Below, one piece after another: positions 24,787-33,533 of a stretch of DNA of 64,000 bases. The stretch spans positions 496,001 to 560,000 of the forward strand of contig NZ_BNAU01000001.1 in assembly GCF_014653945.1 (NCBI RefSeq), read 5' to 3'. Numbering within the stretch: the first letter of the stretch is position 1; the number at the start of each line of letters is the position of its first letter. The position numbers and the translations under genes are program-made. The notes beneath the pieces are model-generated. The model was not told the DNA's origin. It did no database searches and worked only from the letters and a program-made list of their open reading frames with translations. Source of the DNA: Amycolatopsis deserti. GTDB taxonomy: Bacteria; Actinomycetota; Actinomycetes; Mycobacteriales; Pseudonocardiaceae.

Positions 24787-26343
24787 TCATCCGCGACGAG
24801 CGTCAAGGTCCGTTCGGGTGTCCACATCGGACACGATCCGGCCGGTCGGCGGAACGTGGCGCAGCAGACGGAGGAGCAGCACGGCCACCACGGCGAGGGC
24901 GGCGGCGCTGATAGCGGCGACCAGGTGCAGGCCGTCGGCGAAGGCCGCGCGCGCCGGGGTGAGCAGCGCCCGGGCCAGGTCGGCGGGCAGGTGCCGGGCG
25001 GCGGCCACCGCGTCGGCGAGGCTGTCCCGCGCGGCGCCGGCCGGGAGGTGCTCCGGCGGGGTGAACCGGCTGGTGTAGACCGCGGCACCGATGCTGCCGA
25101 GCGCGGCGAGCCCGAACGCGAACCCGAACTGGCCGCTGGTCTCGTTGAGCGCGGCGGCGGAGCCGGCCTTCTCCGCGGGCGCGGAACTCAGGACCAGGCC
25201 GGTGCTCAGCGTGACCAGCGGGCCGGAGCCGAGGAAGATCAGCGCGAACCCGGTCGCCAGGGTCGCCGGGCCCGAGGTGGTGCCGGTGCGGGTGAGCACG
25301 ATCAGCCCGCACACCGAGATCGCCAGCCCGGCGGCGATCAGGTGAGCGGGCCGGAACCGGCGCGCGAGGACCGGCGACACGACGAAGGACAGGGTGTTGG
25401 CAGCGATCGCCGGCATCATCCACAGCGCCGCGCCCAGTGGCGAGAGGCCCTCGACCAGTTGCAGGTCCTGGGTGATGAACAGCATCAGCGCACCCATCAG
25501 CAGCGTGCCGGACATCATCGCGCCCAGTGCCGTGCTGAACGAGCGGTTCGCGAACAGGCGCAGGTCGAGCAGCGGGTCGGCCAGGCGGCGTTGCCTGCGG
25601 GCGAACACGGTGGCGAAGGCGATCCCGGCGGCCAGGCCGGCGAGCGGCAGCGGGCGCCAGCCGTCGTGGGCCAGCTCCTTGAGCCCGTGGATGGCGGGGA
25701 TCACCGCGGCCAGCGACAGCGCGACGCTGACCAGGTCGGGCTTGCCGGCCTGCGGGTCGCGGTACTCGGGCAGCAGGACCGGGCCGGCCACCAGCAGCAG
25801 CACCATCGCGGGCACGCCGAGCAGGAACACCGAGCCCCACCAGAAGTGCGCGAGCAGGGCGCCGCCGGCGACCGGGCCGATCACCGCCCCGGCGGAGAAG
25901 CACAGGCCCCACAGGCCGATCGCCAGACCCATCTGCCGCTGGTCGCGGAACAGGGTGCGGATCAGCGACATCGTGGAAGGCGCCAGCGCCGCGCCGGCCA
26001 CCCCGAGCACGGCGCGCGCGGCGATCAGCATGGCCGGGCTGGTGGCGAACGCGGCGGCGACGGAGGCGGCCCCGAACGCCGCCGCGCCGATGAGCAGCAG
26101 CTTCCGCCGGCCGATGCGGTCGCCGAGGGTGCCCATCGTGATGAGGAACCCCGCCATGGCGAAGCCGTAGACGTCGGTGATCCACAGCTGCTCGACGCTG
26201 CTCGCGCCCAGGTCGGCCGCCAGGTGCGGGAGGGCGAGCAGCAGGACGTAGACGTCGATGGAGACGAGCAGGGTGGGCAGGGCGAGCACGCCGAGCGCGA
26301 GCCACTCCCGCCGCCCGGCCCGCGCCGGGATCGGGTGGGTCAT
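24787..26343 (-). CDS. MFS drug exporter, DHA2 (EmrB/SmvA-like) family
   Basis: The 518-residue exporter starts at ATG 26343. It has 14 predicted TM helices, with SIDVYVLLLALPHLAADLGA in TM1, GTLGDRIGRRKLLLIGA in the TM2-3 loop and HFWWGSVFLLGVPAM at TM6. These features match SmvA/LfrA-type antiporters that export quaternary ammonium drugs. It is paralogous to the truncated exporter at 1-1323. Neighbours are the permease operon (46 bp away) and the GMC gene upstream (111-bp gap). The substrate is unknown. Confidence 0.92.
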   Translation of the reverse strand: MTHPIPARAGRREWLALGVLALPTLLVSIDVYVLLLALPHLAADLGASSVEQLWITDVYGFAMAGFLITMGTLGDRIGRRKLLLIGAAAFGAASVAAAFATSPAMLIAARAVLGVAGAALAPSTMSLIRTLFRDQRQMGLAIGLWGLCFSAGAVIGPVAGGALLAHFWWGSVFLLGVPAMVLLLVAGPVLLPEYRDPQAGKPDLVSVALSLAAVIPAIHGLKELAHDGWRPLPLAGLAAGIAFATVFARRQRRLADPLLDLRLFANRSFSTALGAMMSGTLLMGALMLFITQDLQLVEGLSPLGAALWMMPAIAANTLSFVVSPVLARRFRPAHLIAAGLAISVCGLIVLTRTGTTSGPATLATGFALIFLGSGPLVTLSTGLVLSSAPAEKAGSAAALNETSGQFGFAFGLAALGSIGAAVYTSRFTPPEHLPAGAARDSLADAVAAARHLPADLARALLTPARAAFADGLHLVAAISAAALAVVAVLLLRLLRHVPPTGRIVSDVDTRTDLDARRG

Positions 26344-26454
26344 GCCAGGTCCTTCCGGTCCGTGAGGGGCAGTCACGGACAGGTCGGAGCGGCGACCGGC
26401 TTCTCGACACCGGGCGGCCGCCGGATCTCCGGCATCCGGCGGCCGCCCCGGACG

Positions 26455-28236
26455 TCAGCTCACCGACACCTGCGCGAACCGCCGGGTGATGCGGCTGTCC
26501 GTGGACGCCACGGGCGCTTCCGTGTGCACCCAGCCCTCGCCCCCGAAGTACCGCCGCACGATCTGCTCCGCCGTGCGCGTCGCCACCGCCTGGCTGGTCA
26601 GCGTCGGGTTCGGGCCGCCCAGCGCGTTGGCCAGCGCGGAGTTGTCGGCCACGAACAGGCGCCGCACCCAGCGGGCCTCCGCCGCGTCGTCGAGCACCGA
26701 GTCGCGTTCGGACAGTCCCATCCGCATCGACGAGTGGACGTGCAGGATCAGCGGCGGCCAGTCGATCCGGAACACCTTCCGCGCCCCGGCCGCGCGCGTC
26801 ACCTCGACCGCCTTGCGGGCCAGGAACTCCCGGTTCGCCACCGTGCGCGCCGAGCGCGCCCGCTGCCGCATCTCGACCTTCGCCACCGGCCCGTGCTCGT
26901 CCGCGGGCAGCGCCGACAGCGTCGCCCGGTTGTGCGGCTCGACGTCGTCGTCGGTCATGATCAGGATGTTGAACAACCGGTCCGCGCCGTGGGTGAGCAC
27001 CTCCTTGAGCTCCTCGCCGAGCAGCCGCCCGGTCGGGCCGTCCCATGGGCCGGTGAAGCCGCGCCCGTTTCCGTAGCGCCCGCGGATCCCGCTGTCGGAG
27101 AAGGTGAGCGCGAACTGCTGGATCGCCGGCGGCAGCCCGACGTTCATGATCCCGCCGCGGCCCGGGAAGTCGGCCCGCGCCGCCGACGCCGCGCCCTTGG
27201 TCGACCCGGTGTAGTCGTCGAACAGCCCGATCACCCAGTCGAAGTAGTGGTCGGTGTAGCCGCGGCCGACCCAGTCGTTGGGGTTGGGCAGCCCGCTGTT
27301 GAACCACAGCCGCGGGTTCTCGGTGCAGCCCGCGGACAGCACCACCACCCGGGCGTCCTCGGAGTGCTCCTCGCCGGTGGTCACCGAGCGCCACGACACG
27401 CCGGTCGCCACCGTCTCGCCGCCGCGCTGCTCGGACCGGATCCGGGTGACGAACGCGTCGGTGACCAGCGAGACCGGCTTGCCGTGCGGCGACCACGCGT
27501 CGGCGGTCAGCGCCATCGGCATGTAGGAGTTGTCGGCCGACCGCTTGGCCGCCATCGTGCGCGGCGCGCCCGCCGGGTGCTTGCAGCCCTGGAAGCAGTA
27601 CCCGCAGAACGTGCAGCCGGTCGCCAGCGGCCACTGCACCCGCGGGTCGTCGTGCCCGCTGAACCGCCCCGCGGTGCCGCCGGGCGGCAGGATCGCGTTC
27701 TCCTGCGGCCGGTAGGAGTCCCCGGTCGTGGTCTTCGTGGTCTGCAGCGTCATGCCGAGCTTCTCGCAGCCGCGGAAGAACACCGACTCCTTCGTGCCCA
27801 TCGCCGCGGTGTGCACCGGCAGGGTCGCCTCGACCCATTCGTAGTAGGGCACCAGGTCGGAGTAGGTGAACGGGAACAGGTGCGCGGTGTCGTAGGCCCC
27901 GGCGTCGCGGCCCTCGTAGCCGGCGAACACACCCGGGTAGGCGCGCGGTGAGTTGCCGAAGTAGTGCTGGGTGGTTCCGCCGACCCCGGCCAATTGCCAC
28001 AGCAGCGAGTTCTGCGGGGTCTCCCGGAACCACGCCGGCCGGGAGCGGTCCGACGGCCCGAACCGCATGAACCCGGTGAGCGGGTTGTTGGCGTCGTTCT
28101 CGTAGTGGGTCCAATCGGTCTCCGGGTCGGCGTACCCGCCGGCCTCCAGGACCAGCACGTCCAGGCCCCGGGCGGCCAGTTCCTTCGCGACCACCGAGCC
28201 GCCGGCACCGGCGCCGATGACGATGACGTCGCGCAT
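26455..28236 (-). CDS. GMC-family FAD dehydrogenase with Cys cluster
   Basis: The 593-residue oxidoreductase starts with the FAD-binding motif VIVIGAGAGGSVVAKELAAR at residues 4-23, has the GMC signature GVGGTTQHYFGN and ends with SSMRMG and ADNSALANALGGPNPTLTSQAVA, which holds the catalytic His/Asn region. Cys 208, 211, 214 and 218 (GCTFCGYCFQGCKH) lie where FAD-glucose dehydrogenase of Burkholderia cepacia carries the cysteines (212, 213, 218, 222) of its 3Fe-4S cluster. It therefore probably oxidises a sugar, polyol or sterol and passes electrons through a cluster. It overlaps its Tat-exported partner gene by 1 base. Confidence 0.88.
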   Translation of the reverse strand: MRDVIVIGAGAGGSVVAKELAARGLDVLVLEAGGYADPETDWTHYENDANNPLTGFMRFGPSDRSRPAWFRETPQNSLLWQLAGVGGTTQHYFGNSPRAYPGVFAGYEGRDAGAYDTAHLFPFTYSDLVPYYEWVEATLPVHTAAMGTKESVFFRGCEKLGMTLQTTKTTTGDSYRPQENAILPPGGTAGRFSGHDDPRVQWPLATGCTFCGYCFQGCKHPAGAPRTMAAKRSADNSYMPMALTADAWSPHGKPVSLVTDAFVTRIRSEQRGGETVATGVSWRSVTTGEEHSEDARVVVLSAGCTENPRLWFNSGLPNPNDWVGRGYTDHYFDWVIGLFDDYTGSTKGAASAARADFPGRGGIMNVGLPPAIQQFALTFSDSGIRGRYGNGRGFTGPWDGPTGRLLGEELKEVLTHGADRLFNILIMTDDDVEPHNRATLSALPADEHGPVAKVEMRQRARSARTVANREFLARKAVEVTRAAGARKVFRIDWPPLILHVHSSMRMGLSERDSVLDDAAEARWVRRLFVADNSALANALGGPNPTLTSQAVATRTAEQIVRRYFGGEGWVHTEAPVASTDSRITRRFAQVSVS

Positions 28237-29147
28237 CAGACGTTCTCCACCTTCGTGCGGCCCTGGTAGTACCCGAGGAAGTCGTCCCAGCCGTGCACCA
28301 CGCCGTGCGGCTGGTACCCGGACAGCTGCCAGCCGACCGGCCGCGCGCTGATCGACTTCGTGGCCGGGTCGAACACCGCCCACTCGCAGGCGCTGCCGTA
28401 GGCCGCGAACTCCAGCACGGCACCGGCCACGAACCGCAGCACCCCGGACACCGAGCCCTGGACCGGCTCGGGCAGGTTCGCGTCCAGCAGCGACACCAGA
28501 CCCGCGTGCGGCTCCTCGAGCTGCTCGAACACGCGGCACTTGTCCGCATAGGACAGCCGGGCGAACGGGGAGAGGAACGCGCCGCTCAGCGCGAGCGGGT
28601 TCACCTCGGTCGCGACCAGGTTCAGCAGCATCGCGATCACCGACGACAGCGGCAGCGTCTCGTCGTTCTCCAGCAGGGTGCGCAGCGCCGAGTCCAGCGT
28701 CCGCACACTGCTCAGCGGCAGGTCCAGCAGCGCGGACGGCAGCGGCGTGCCGGACAGGCCGGTCGCCAGGCTCTGCGTGAGCGGCGTGGCGAGCTGGTCC
28801 GGGAACGGGACGTACTCGTCGAGGGCCTTGATCAGGAAGTCGGTGGCGCGGGCCTCCAGCGCGCCCGGCTCGGTGCGCGGCGTGCCCTGGGCGCGGGAGT
28901 AGGCGTCCGGACCGGGGCAGGCCATCACGACCAGGCCGTTGAGGGTGTCGCGGGCCAGCTCGGCGAGCACCGGGCGGAGGGCGGTGACCACGTCGGCCAG
29001 GCCGGCGGTGCGGACCGGTCGCGGCGCGGCCGTGGCGGTGATCCCGGAGAGCCCGGGGAGCAGGCCGCCGGCGGCGACCGCGGCGCCCAGCACCCCGATC
29101 TTCGCCAGGAAGGCCCGGCGGCCGACGTCGTTGTCAGCGTGTGGCAT
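28236..29147 (-). CDS. Tat-exported small subunit of the GMC dehydrogenase (DUF5987-like)
   Basis: The 303-residue protein starts at ATG 29147. A twin-arginine signal peptide is visible: GRRAFLAKIGVLGAAVAAGG at residues 9-28 with cleavage after ATAAP. The mature helical domain (ALRPVLAELARDTLNGLVVMA, EYVPFPDQLATPLTQ) resembles the DUF5987 partners of GMC enzymes and plays the part of the gluconate 2-dehydrogenase gamma (hitch-hiker) subunit. The GMC protein has no signal of its own, so the pair is probably exported together by Tat. A cytochrome c subunit is not encoded nearby. Confidence 0.83.
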   Translation of the reverse strand: MPHADNDVGRRAFLAKIGVLGAAVAAGGLLPGLSGITATAAPRPVRTAGLADVVTALRPVLAELARDTLNGLVVMACPGPDAYSRAQGTPRTEPGALEARATDFLIKALDEYVPFPDQLATPLTQSLATGLSGTPLPSALLDLPLSSVRTLDSALRTLLENDETLPLSSVIAMLLNLVATEVNPLALSGAFLSPFARLSYADKCRVFEQLEEPHAGLVSLLDANLPEPVQGSVSGVLRFVAGAVLEFAAYGSACEWAVFDPATKSISARPVGWQLSGYQPHGVVHGWDDFLGYYQGRTKVENV

Positions 29148-29312
29148 CGATGTTCTCCTGTGGTGGGCGGCGAGTGCCCGGCGGCTCTGCCGGGCTTGCA
29201 CCGGATGGAGCAATCCTCGGTGAACCGTTCACCGGCGCCCATGTCCCCGGCGACAACTCCCCCGCGCGGGGTTTTGTGCCGGCGGACAAACCGGCCGCCT
29301 TAAGCTGCCGGG

Positions 29313-30500
29313 GTGCCATCGGACATCTCGGGCATCGACGCCCTGGTCACCGCGCTGCTCGGCGAGCTGGACGACCTCGCCGACGCCGTCACCCGGCGCA
29401 TCCGCCACGAGGTCGTGCTCTACCAGGCCGGCGATCCGGTGCCCGCCGGGTCGCTGCGGCAGTCCGTGCGGGACAACGCCGAGCTGATCCTGCGGCAGTT
29501 CGTCAGCGACACCGCCCCCGACCTGTCCGCGCCGTGGGCCACCGGACGCGAGCGCGCCCAGCAGGGGGCGCCGCTGCCGGAGGTGGTGCGGGCCTACCGC
29601 GTCGGGTTCGCGCACCTGTGGGACGCGCTGGTCGCCAAGGCACGCGCCTCGTCGTCGGTGGACGACCGGGTGCTCGTCGACTTCGCCGCGACCGTGTGGC
29701 GGCTCGTCGGCACCTACACCGACGCGATGGCCGACGCCTACCGGGACACCGCCTCGCAGATCATGCTGGAGCGCGAACACGAGCGGTCGATGCTGGTCGA
29801 GGCGCTGTTCACCGGGGTGCTGGCCCAGGACACGCTGTGGGAGGCGGCGCAGACGCTGGGGCTGCCGGTGGAGGGCTGTTTCGTCGTCGTGGCCGCGGAG
29901 AACCCCGAGCTGGGCAGGCGGTCCCTGGTGGGCATCGAGTCCCGGCTGCGGTCCGACGGGATCCGCTCGGCGTGGCGGCTGTCGCCCGAGGAGCACATCG
30001 GCGTGCTGGCGCTGCCCTACCCGTCGCTGGGGGAGCGGCTGCCGGACCTGCTGCGCGGCCGGGCCACGGCGCGGATCGGGCTCAGCCCCGCCTACCCGCA
30101 CCTGCGCGAAACGCCGCGGGCGCTGCGGCTCGCGCGGCTGGCGCTGGGCACCCTGCCGCCCGGGCGGGCCGACGTCGCGCCGTGGGACGACGCGCCGGTC
30201 GCGGTGCTGATCGCCGCCGCGCCCGGGGAGGCCGAGCGGGTGGCGAGCACGGTGTTCGGCCCGCTGCTGGACCTGCCGCCCGCCGACCGGAAGGTGCTGG
30301 TCGACACGCTGGACGCGTGGTTCGCCTGCGCCGGGTCCGCCGCCGAGGCCGGCAAGCGGCTGTACTGCCACCCCAACACCGTGCGGTACCGGTTGCGGCG
30401 GGTCGAGGAACTCACCGGCCGCGGGCTGGGCGATCCCCGGGCCGTGGCCGAACTGGCGACGGCGCTCCAGGTCGTGCGGCTGCTGCCGGCACGCGAGTGA
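29313..30500 (+). CDS. PucR/CdaR-type helix-turn-helix regulator
   Basis: The 395-residue regulator starts at GTG 29313. Its N-terminal 160 residues form an RsbR-like/GAF-like helical sensor (GELDDLADAVTRRIRHEVVLY), followed by a GGDEF-like central region. The C-terminal HTH_30 domain has VDTLDAWFACAGSAAEAGKR and HPNTVRYRLRRVEELTGRGL, the PucR family signature. It is divergent from the GMC gene pair with a 165-bp gap and lies 15 bp before a crotonase gene. It may regulate either neighbour. Confidence 0.88.
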   Translation: MPSDISGIDALVTALLGELDDLADAVTRRIRHEVVLYQAGDPVPAGSLRQSVRDNAELILRQFVSDTAPDLSAPWATGRERAQQGAPLPEVVRAYRVGFAHLWDALVAKARASSSVDDRVLVDFAATVWRLVGTYTDAMADAYRDTASQIMLEREHERSMLVEALFTGVLAQDTLWEAAQTLGLPVEGCFVVVAAENPELGRRSLVGIESRLRSDGIRSAWRLSPEEHIGVLALPYPSLGERLPDLLRGRATARIGLSPAYPHLRETPRALRLARLALGTLPPGRADVAPWDDAPVAVLIAAAPGEAERVASTVFGPLLDLPPADRKVLVDTLDAWFACAGSAAEAGKRLYCHPNTVRYRLRRVEELTGRGLGDPRAVAELATALQVVRLLPARE

Positions 30501-30515
30501 GGCTACGGTCGGGCG

Positions 30516-31502
30516 ATGACCGATGATGCCGGCTCGCGCCCCGCGGCGTGGCGGGACGCCTGGACCGAGGGCGGCCTGTTCCCCACGCCCCCCGACGACA
30601 CCGCGGACTACCGGACCCTGACCTACGAGGTGACCGGGCGCATCGCCCGGATCACGTTCGACCGGCCCGAGCGGGGCAACGCGATCACCGCGGACACGCC
30701 GTTCGAACTGGCCGCCGCGGTGGAACGCGCCGACCTCGACCCGCGCGTGCACGTCATCCTGGTTTCCGGGCGGGGCAAGGGCTTCTGCGGCGGCTACGAC
30801 CTGTCGATCTTCGCCGAGCACGGCGACACGCCCCCGGAGACGGACCCGGACCGGGCCGGCACCGTGCTCGACCCGGTGGCGCAGGCCCGCAACCACGACC
30901 CGTCCCGGCAGTGGGACCCGATGGCCGACTACGCCCTGATGAGCCGGTTCAACCGCGGCTACGCCAGCCTGCTGCACGCGACCAAGCCGACGGTGGCGAA
31001 GCTGCACGGGTTCTGCGTCGCGGGCGGCACGGACATCGCGCTGCACTGCGACCTGATCGTGGCCGCCGACGACACGAAGATCGGCTACCCGCCCACCCGC
31101 GTGTGGGGTGTGCCCGCGACCGGCCTGTGGGCGCACCGGCTCGGCGACCAGCGCGCGAAACGGCTGCTGTTCACCGGCGACTGCATCACCGGCAGGCAGG
31201 CCGCCGAGTGGGGGCTGGCGGTGGAGTCCGCGCCGGCGCAGCGCCTGGACGAGGTCACCGAGGCGCTGGTCGCCAAGATCGCGCTGCTGCCGGTCAACCA
31301 GCTGATGATGGTCAAGCTCGCGCTCAACAGCGCGCTGACCGCGCAGGGCGTCGCCAACTCGGCGGTGATCGGCACGGTCTTCGACGGCATCTCCCGCCAC
31401 ACCCGCGAGGGCTACGCCTTCCAGGCCCGCGCGCGGACGGCGGGATTCCGGCAGGCGGTGCACGAGCGCGACGAGCCGTTCGGGGACGCCAAACGCCCCT
31501 GA
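30516..31502 (+). CDS. Crotonase/enoyl-CoA hydratase-isomerase family protein
   Basis: The 328-residue crotonase starts at ATG 30516. The acyl-CoA oxyanion hole lies in SGRGKGFCGGYDLSIFAE and KLHGFCVAGGTDIALHCDL. Crotonases usually place catalytic acid residues after GG; here the region reads GGTDIALHCDLIVAADDTKI. An insert of about 45 residues between the two motifs is longer than in most enoyl-CoA hydratases, and the C-terminal part has an extra helix. It follows the PucR gene by 15 bp, so the two are likely co-transcribed. Confidence 0.87.
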   Translation: MTDDAGSRPAAWRDAWTEGGLFPTPPDDTADYRTLTYEVTGRIARITFDRPERGNAITADTPFELAAAVERADLDPRVHVILVSGRGKGFCGGYDLSIFAEHGDTPPETDPDRAGTVLDPVAQARNHDPSRQWDPMADYALMSRFNRGYASLLHATKPTVAKLHGFCVAGGTDIALHCDLIVAADDTKIGYPPTRVWGVPATGLWAHRLGDQRAKRLLFTGDCITGRQAAEWGLAVESAPAQRLDEVTEALVAKIALLPVNQLMMVKLALNSALTAQGVANSAVIGTVFDGISRHTREGYAFQARARTAGFRQAVHERDEPFGDAKRP

Positions 31503-31506
31503 CGGC

Positions 31507-32427
31507 TCATCCGGTGGGGATCAGCACCACCCACACCGGTCCGTCGGCGGCGGGCAGCGGGGCGCCGCCCGGGGTGGTGAACGTCGTGGCCGCGTGCGGG
31601 GTCGGGCGGGACCAGACGGCGTCGAAGGCGGCGCCGTCGCGCAGCAGGGTCGCGGCGCCGGTGCCCACCGTCTGCGCGACCGGCGCGGTCCGGCCCTGGG
31701 CGTCCGCGATGGTGCCCGGGCGGGTGGTCACCTGCTGCAGGATCACCGTGGCCGCGCCGAGCTGCCCCACCTCGGTGGAGGTCAACGGGCTGCCGTCGAG
31801 CCACACGAGCCAGCGCCCGCCGTCCCAGCGGAAGTCGAAGGACGCCGCCGCGTAGGACACCGTGCGCCCGGGGGTGGGCGTGCGGCCGGGCGGAGCGGGC
31901 CCGCGGGCGATCAGGGCGTCGAGAAGCGGGCCCTCGCCCGCGGGCAGCGCTTCGGGACGCACGAACAGGTTGTGCGGGGCCGGTCGGGCGTCGTCCCGGA
32001 CGTAGGCGGCGGGTGTGTCGGCGGGGGAGGCGTTGACGATCCGATCCGACAGCGCCGGGGTGTGCAGGGCGCGGTCGATCTCGGGGGCGGCTCCGGCGTA
32101 GGCGAACACCGGGCGGCCGAAGGCGGCCAGCAGGTCGTAGTCGGTCTCGCGGGCGCTGCGCACCGGGCCGATGGCCGGCGGGCGGCGGGTGGTGAACACG
32201 GCGGCGAGGCGGCTCAGCCCGCCTTCCACGGGCTCGGCGAAGACGATGTCGGCCGAGCCGAGCCCGGTCGCGAGCCGCGCCTGGGCCACGTTGTCGATCT
32301 TGACGACGAGCACCGGCCCGGTCGGCGTGGCGGGGGCCGCCGGGCCGCTGCTCCCGGTCGTCGAGCAGCCCAGCAGGAGGCCGGCGCTCGCGAGCCCGGC
32401 CAGGAACCGGATCGCCCGTCCCCGCAT
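31507..32427 (-). CDS. DUF3048-domain lipoprotein (YerB-like)
   Basis: The 306-residue protein has a lipoprotein signal: FLAGLASAGLLLGCSTTGSS, with lipobox LLLGC at about residues 17-21. The DUF3048 domain has GPVLVVKIDNVAQARLATGL and FTTRRPPAIGPVRSARETDY, then an Ala/Pro-rich mid part with RDDARPAPHNLFVRPEALP, and a second barrel near GRWLVWLDGSPLTSTE and APVAQTVGTG. Homologues such as Bacillus YerB are of unknown function on the outer face of the membrane. It is 28 bp downstream of the membrane gene at 32456. Confidence 0.88.
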   Translation of the reverse strand: MRGRAIRFLAGLASAGLLLGCSTTGSSGPAAPATPTGPVLVVKIDNVAQARLATGLGSADIVFAEPVEGGLSRLAAVFTTRRPPAIGPVRSARETDYDLLAAFGRPVFAYAGAAPEIDRALHTPALSDRIVNASPADTPAAYVRDDARPAPHNLFVRPEALPAGEGPLLDALIARGPAPPGRTPTPGRTVSYAAASFDFRWDGGRWLVWLDGSPLTSTEVGQLGAATVILQQVTTRPGTIADAQGRTAPVAQTVGTGAATLLRDGAAFDAVWSRPTPHAATTFTTPGGAPLPAADGPVWVVLIPTG

Positions 32428-32455
32428 CGCCCCACCTCCCGTGGTAGCGATTGTC

Positions 32456-33304
32456 CTACCGCGACGGCCGGCGCGCTCGGGCACGCTCCCGGTTCTTCAC
32501 GGCGAACCACGCGACGGCGAAGGCGTCGCCGTCCGGGAGGCCCACCGCGACGTCGCCTTCGCGGGGTTCGCCCGCGATCCAGAGCCGGCGCCGGTCGAGG
32601 AGTCCGGCGAGGACGTCCGGCGGGCAGTCGGTGATCGCGAAGCGGGCGCGGAGCCCGGTGGGGAACACCGCCCATCCGGAAACCGGCCGGCCGTCGGTCT
32701 CGTCCGCGATCGTGGCCGCGGTGACCTCGGTCCACACACCGGCCGCGAGCAACCGCGCGGCGTTGGCGTCCCGCCGGCGCCGCACGGCGGACACCGCGAC
32801 GACGAGGAGGACGGGAGCCAGCAGCACCCACGGCAGCGCGCCACCCACCACGACGAGCAACGCGACCTCCATCCCCGCGAGGACGGCGGCGGCCCCGAGG
32901 ACGGCCGTGCGCCCGCGCAGCCGCCGGGCCAGGCCCGACCGCGTGAGGGGACCGGGAGCCCACCGGATCACCAGCACCACCACCCAGCCCACGGCGAGGA
33001 CGGCCCCGAACCCGGCGTAGAGGGCGTCCACACCGCGGGGCGGGTGTTCGATCAGTCCGATGAGGACAGCCACCATGCCCAGCAAAGCGAGCGGCAGCGC
33101 GACGGTCAGCCGGATCTCGCCGGTGGCCCAGGACGGCAACCGCCGGACGAACACCAGCACCAGCGTGGCGGCGAACCCCACCCCGAGCCCCACCGCGGAC
33201 GTGGAATCCCACCCGCCGGCCAGGTGCACCGCGGCCACCGCGGCGAACAGCGCGAAGAACCGCCAGCGCGGACGCCACGCGCGCTCCTCCACCGTTTCCT
33301 CCAC
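32456..33304 (-). CDS. Multi-TM membrane protein of unknown function
   Basis: The 282-residue protein starts at GTG 33304. About seven hydrophobic helices are predicted (FFALFAAVAAVHLAGG, FAATLVLVFVRRLP, VALPLALLGMVAVLIGLIE, FGAVLAVGWVVVLVIRWA, VLGAAAVLAGMEVALLVVVGG, LPWVLLAPVLLVVAVSAV). A soluble domain of about 90 residues follows (ITDCPPDVLAGLLDRRRLWI) with beta-strand character and a basic C-terminus. I do not recognise the family. It probably works with the downstream DUF3048 lipoprotein. Confidence 0.7.
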   Translation of the reverse strand: MEETVEERAWRPRWRFFALFAAVAAVHLAGGWDSTSAVGLGVGFAATLVLVFVRRLPSWATGEIRLTVALPLALLGMVAVLIGLIEHPPRGVDALYAGFGAVLAVGWVVVLVIRWAPGPLTRSGLARRLRGRTAVLGAAAVLAGMEVALLVVVGGALPWVLLAPVLLVVAVSAVRRRRDANAARLLAAGVWTEVTAATIADETDGRPVSGWAVFPTGLRARFAITDCPPDVLAGLLDRRRLWIAGEPREGDVAVGLPDGDAFAVAWFAVKNRERARARRPSR

Positions 33305-33370
33305 TCGCCGATCGCGTCCGCAGCCTAACCAGCCTCCCGCGACGGCGAGTAGTCATTTTCGGCGCTCCCC

Positions 33371-33399
33371 TTGCGGACAGCGCGCCGGGTGGGTTACCG
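33371..33399 (+). promoter_or_regulatory. Promoter of the short rho gene
   Basis: TTGCGG (33371-33376) and TTACCG (33394-33399) are separated by 17 bp. The predicted leader is about 128 nt, pyrimidine-rich and C-rich. Such a leader resembles a Rho-loading (rut) site, and E. coli rho is autoregulated by attenuation in its leader; autoregulation here is an inference. Confidence 0.5.
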
Positions 33400-33533
33400 T
33401 GCGAGAGATCTCCGCGGATGCCGGCTCAGCCGCCCGCCAGATCATCTTCCTTCTCGATCCCGGCCCGATCACACCTGTCCGGGTCAATCCGTTCCGGCGC
33501 TCGTGCGCCCTCCGTCCTTTGTGGAGTACCACC

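Noticed and set aside
24856..27951. Very long open frame (over 1000 codons) on the plus strand opposite the DHA2 exporter and GMC genes
   Set aside because: High G+C removes stop codons from antisense frames. The translation is rich in Arg, Gly, Gln and His with no domains, while the minus strand carries clear genes.
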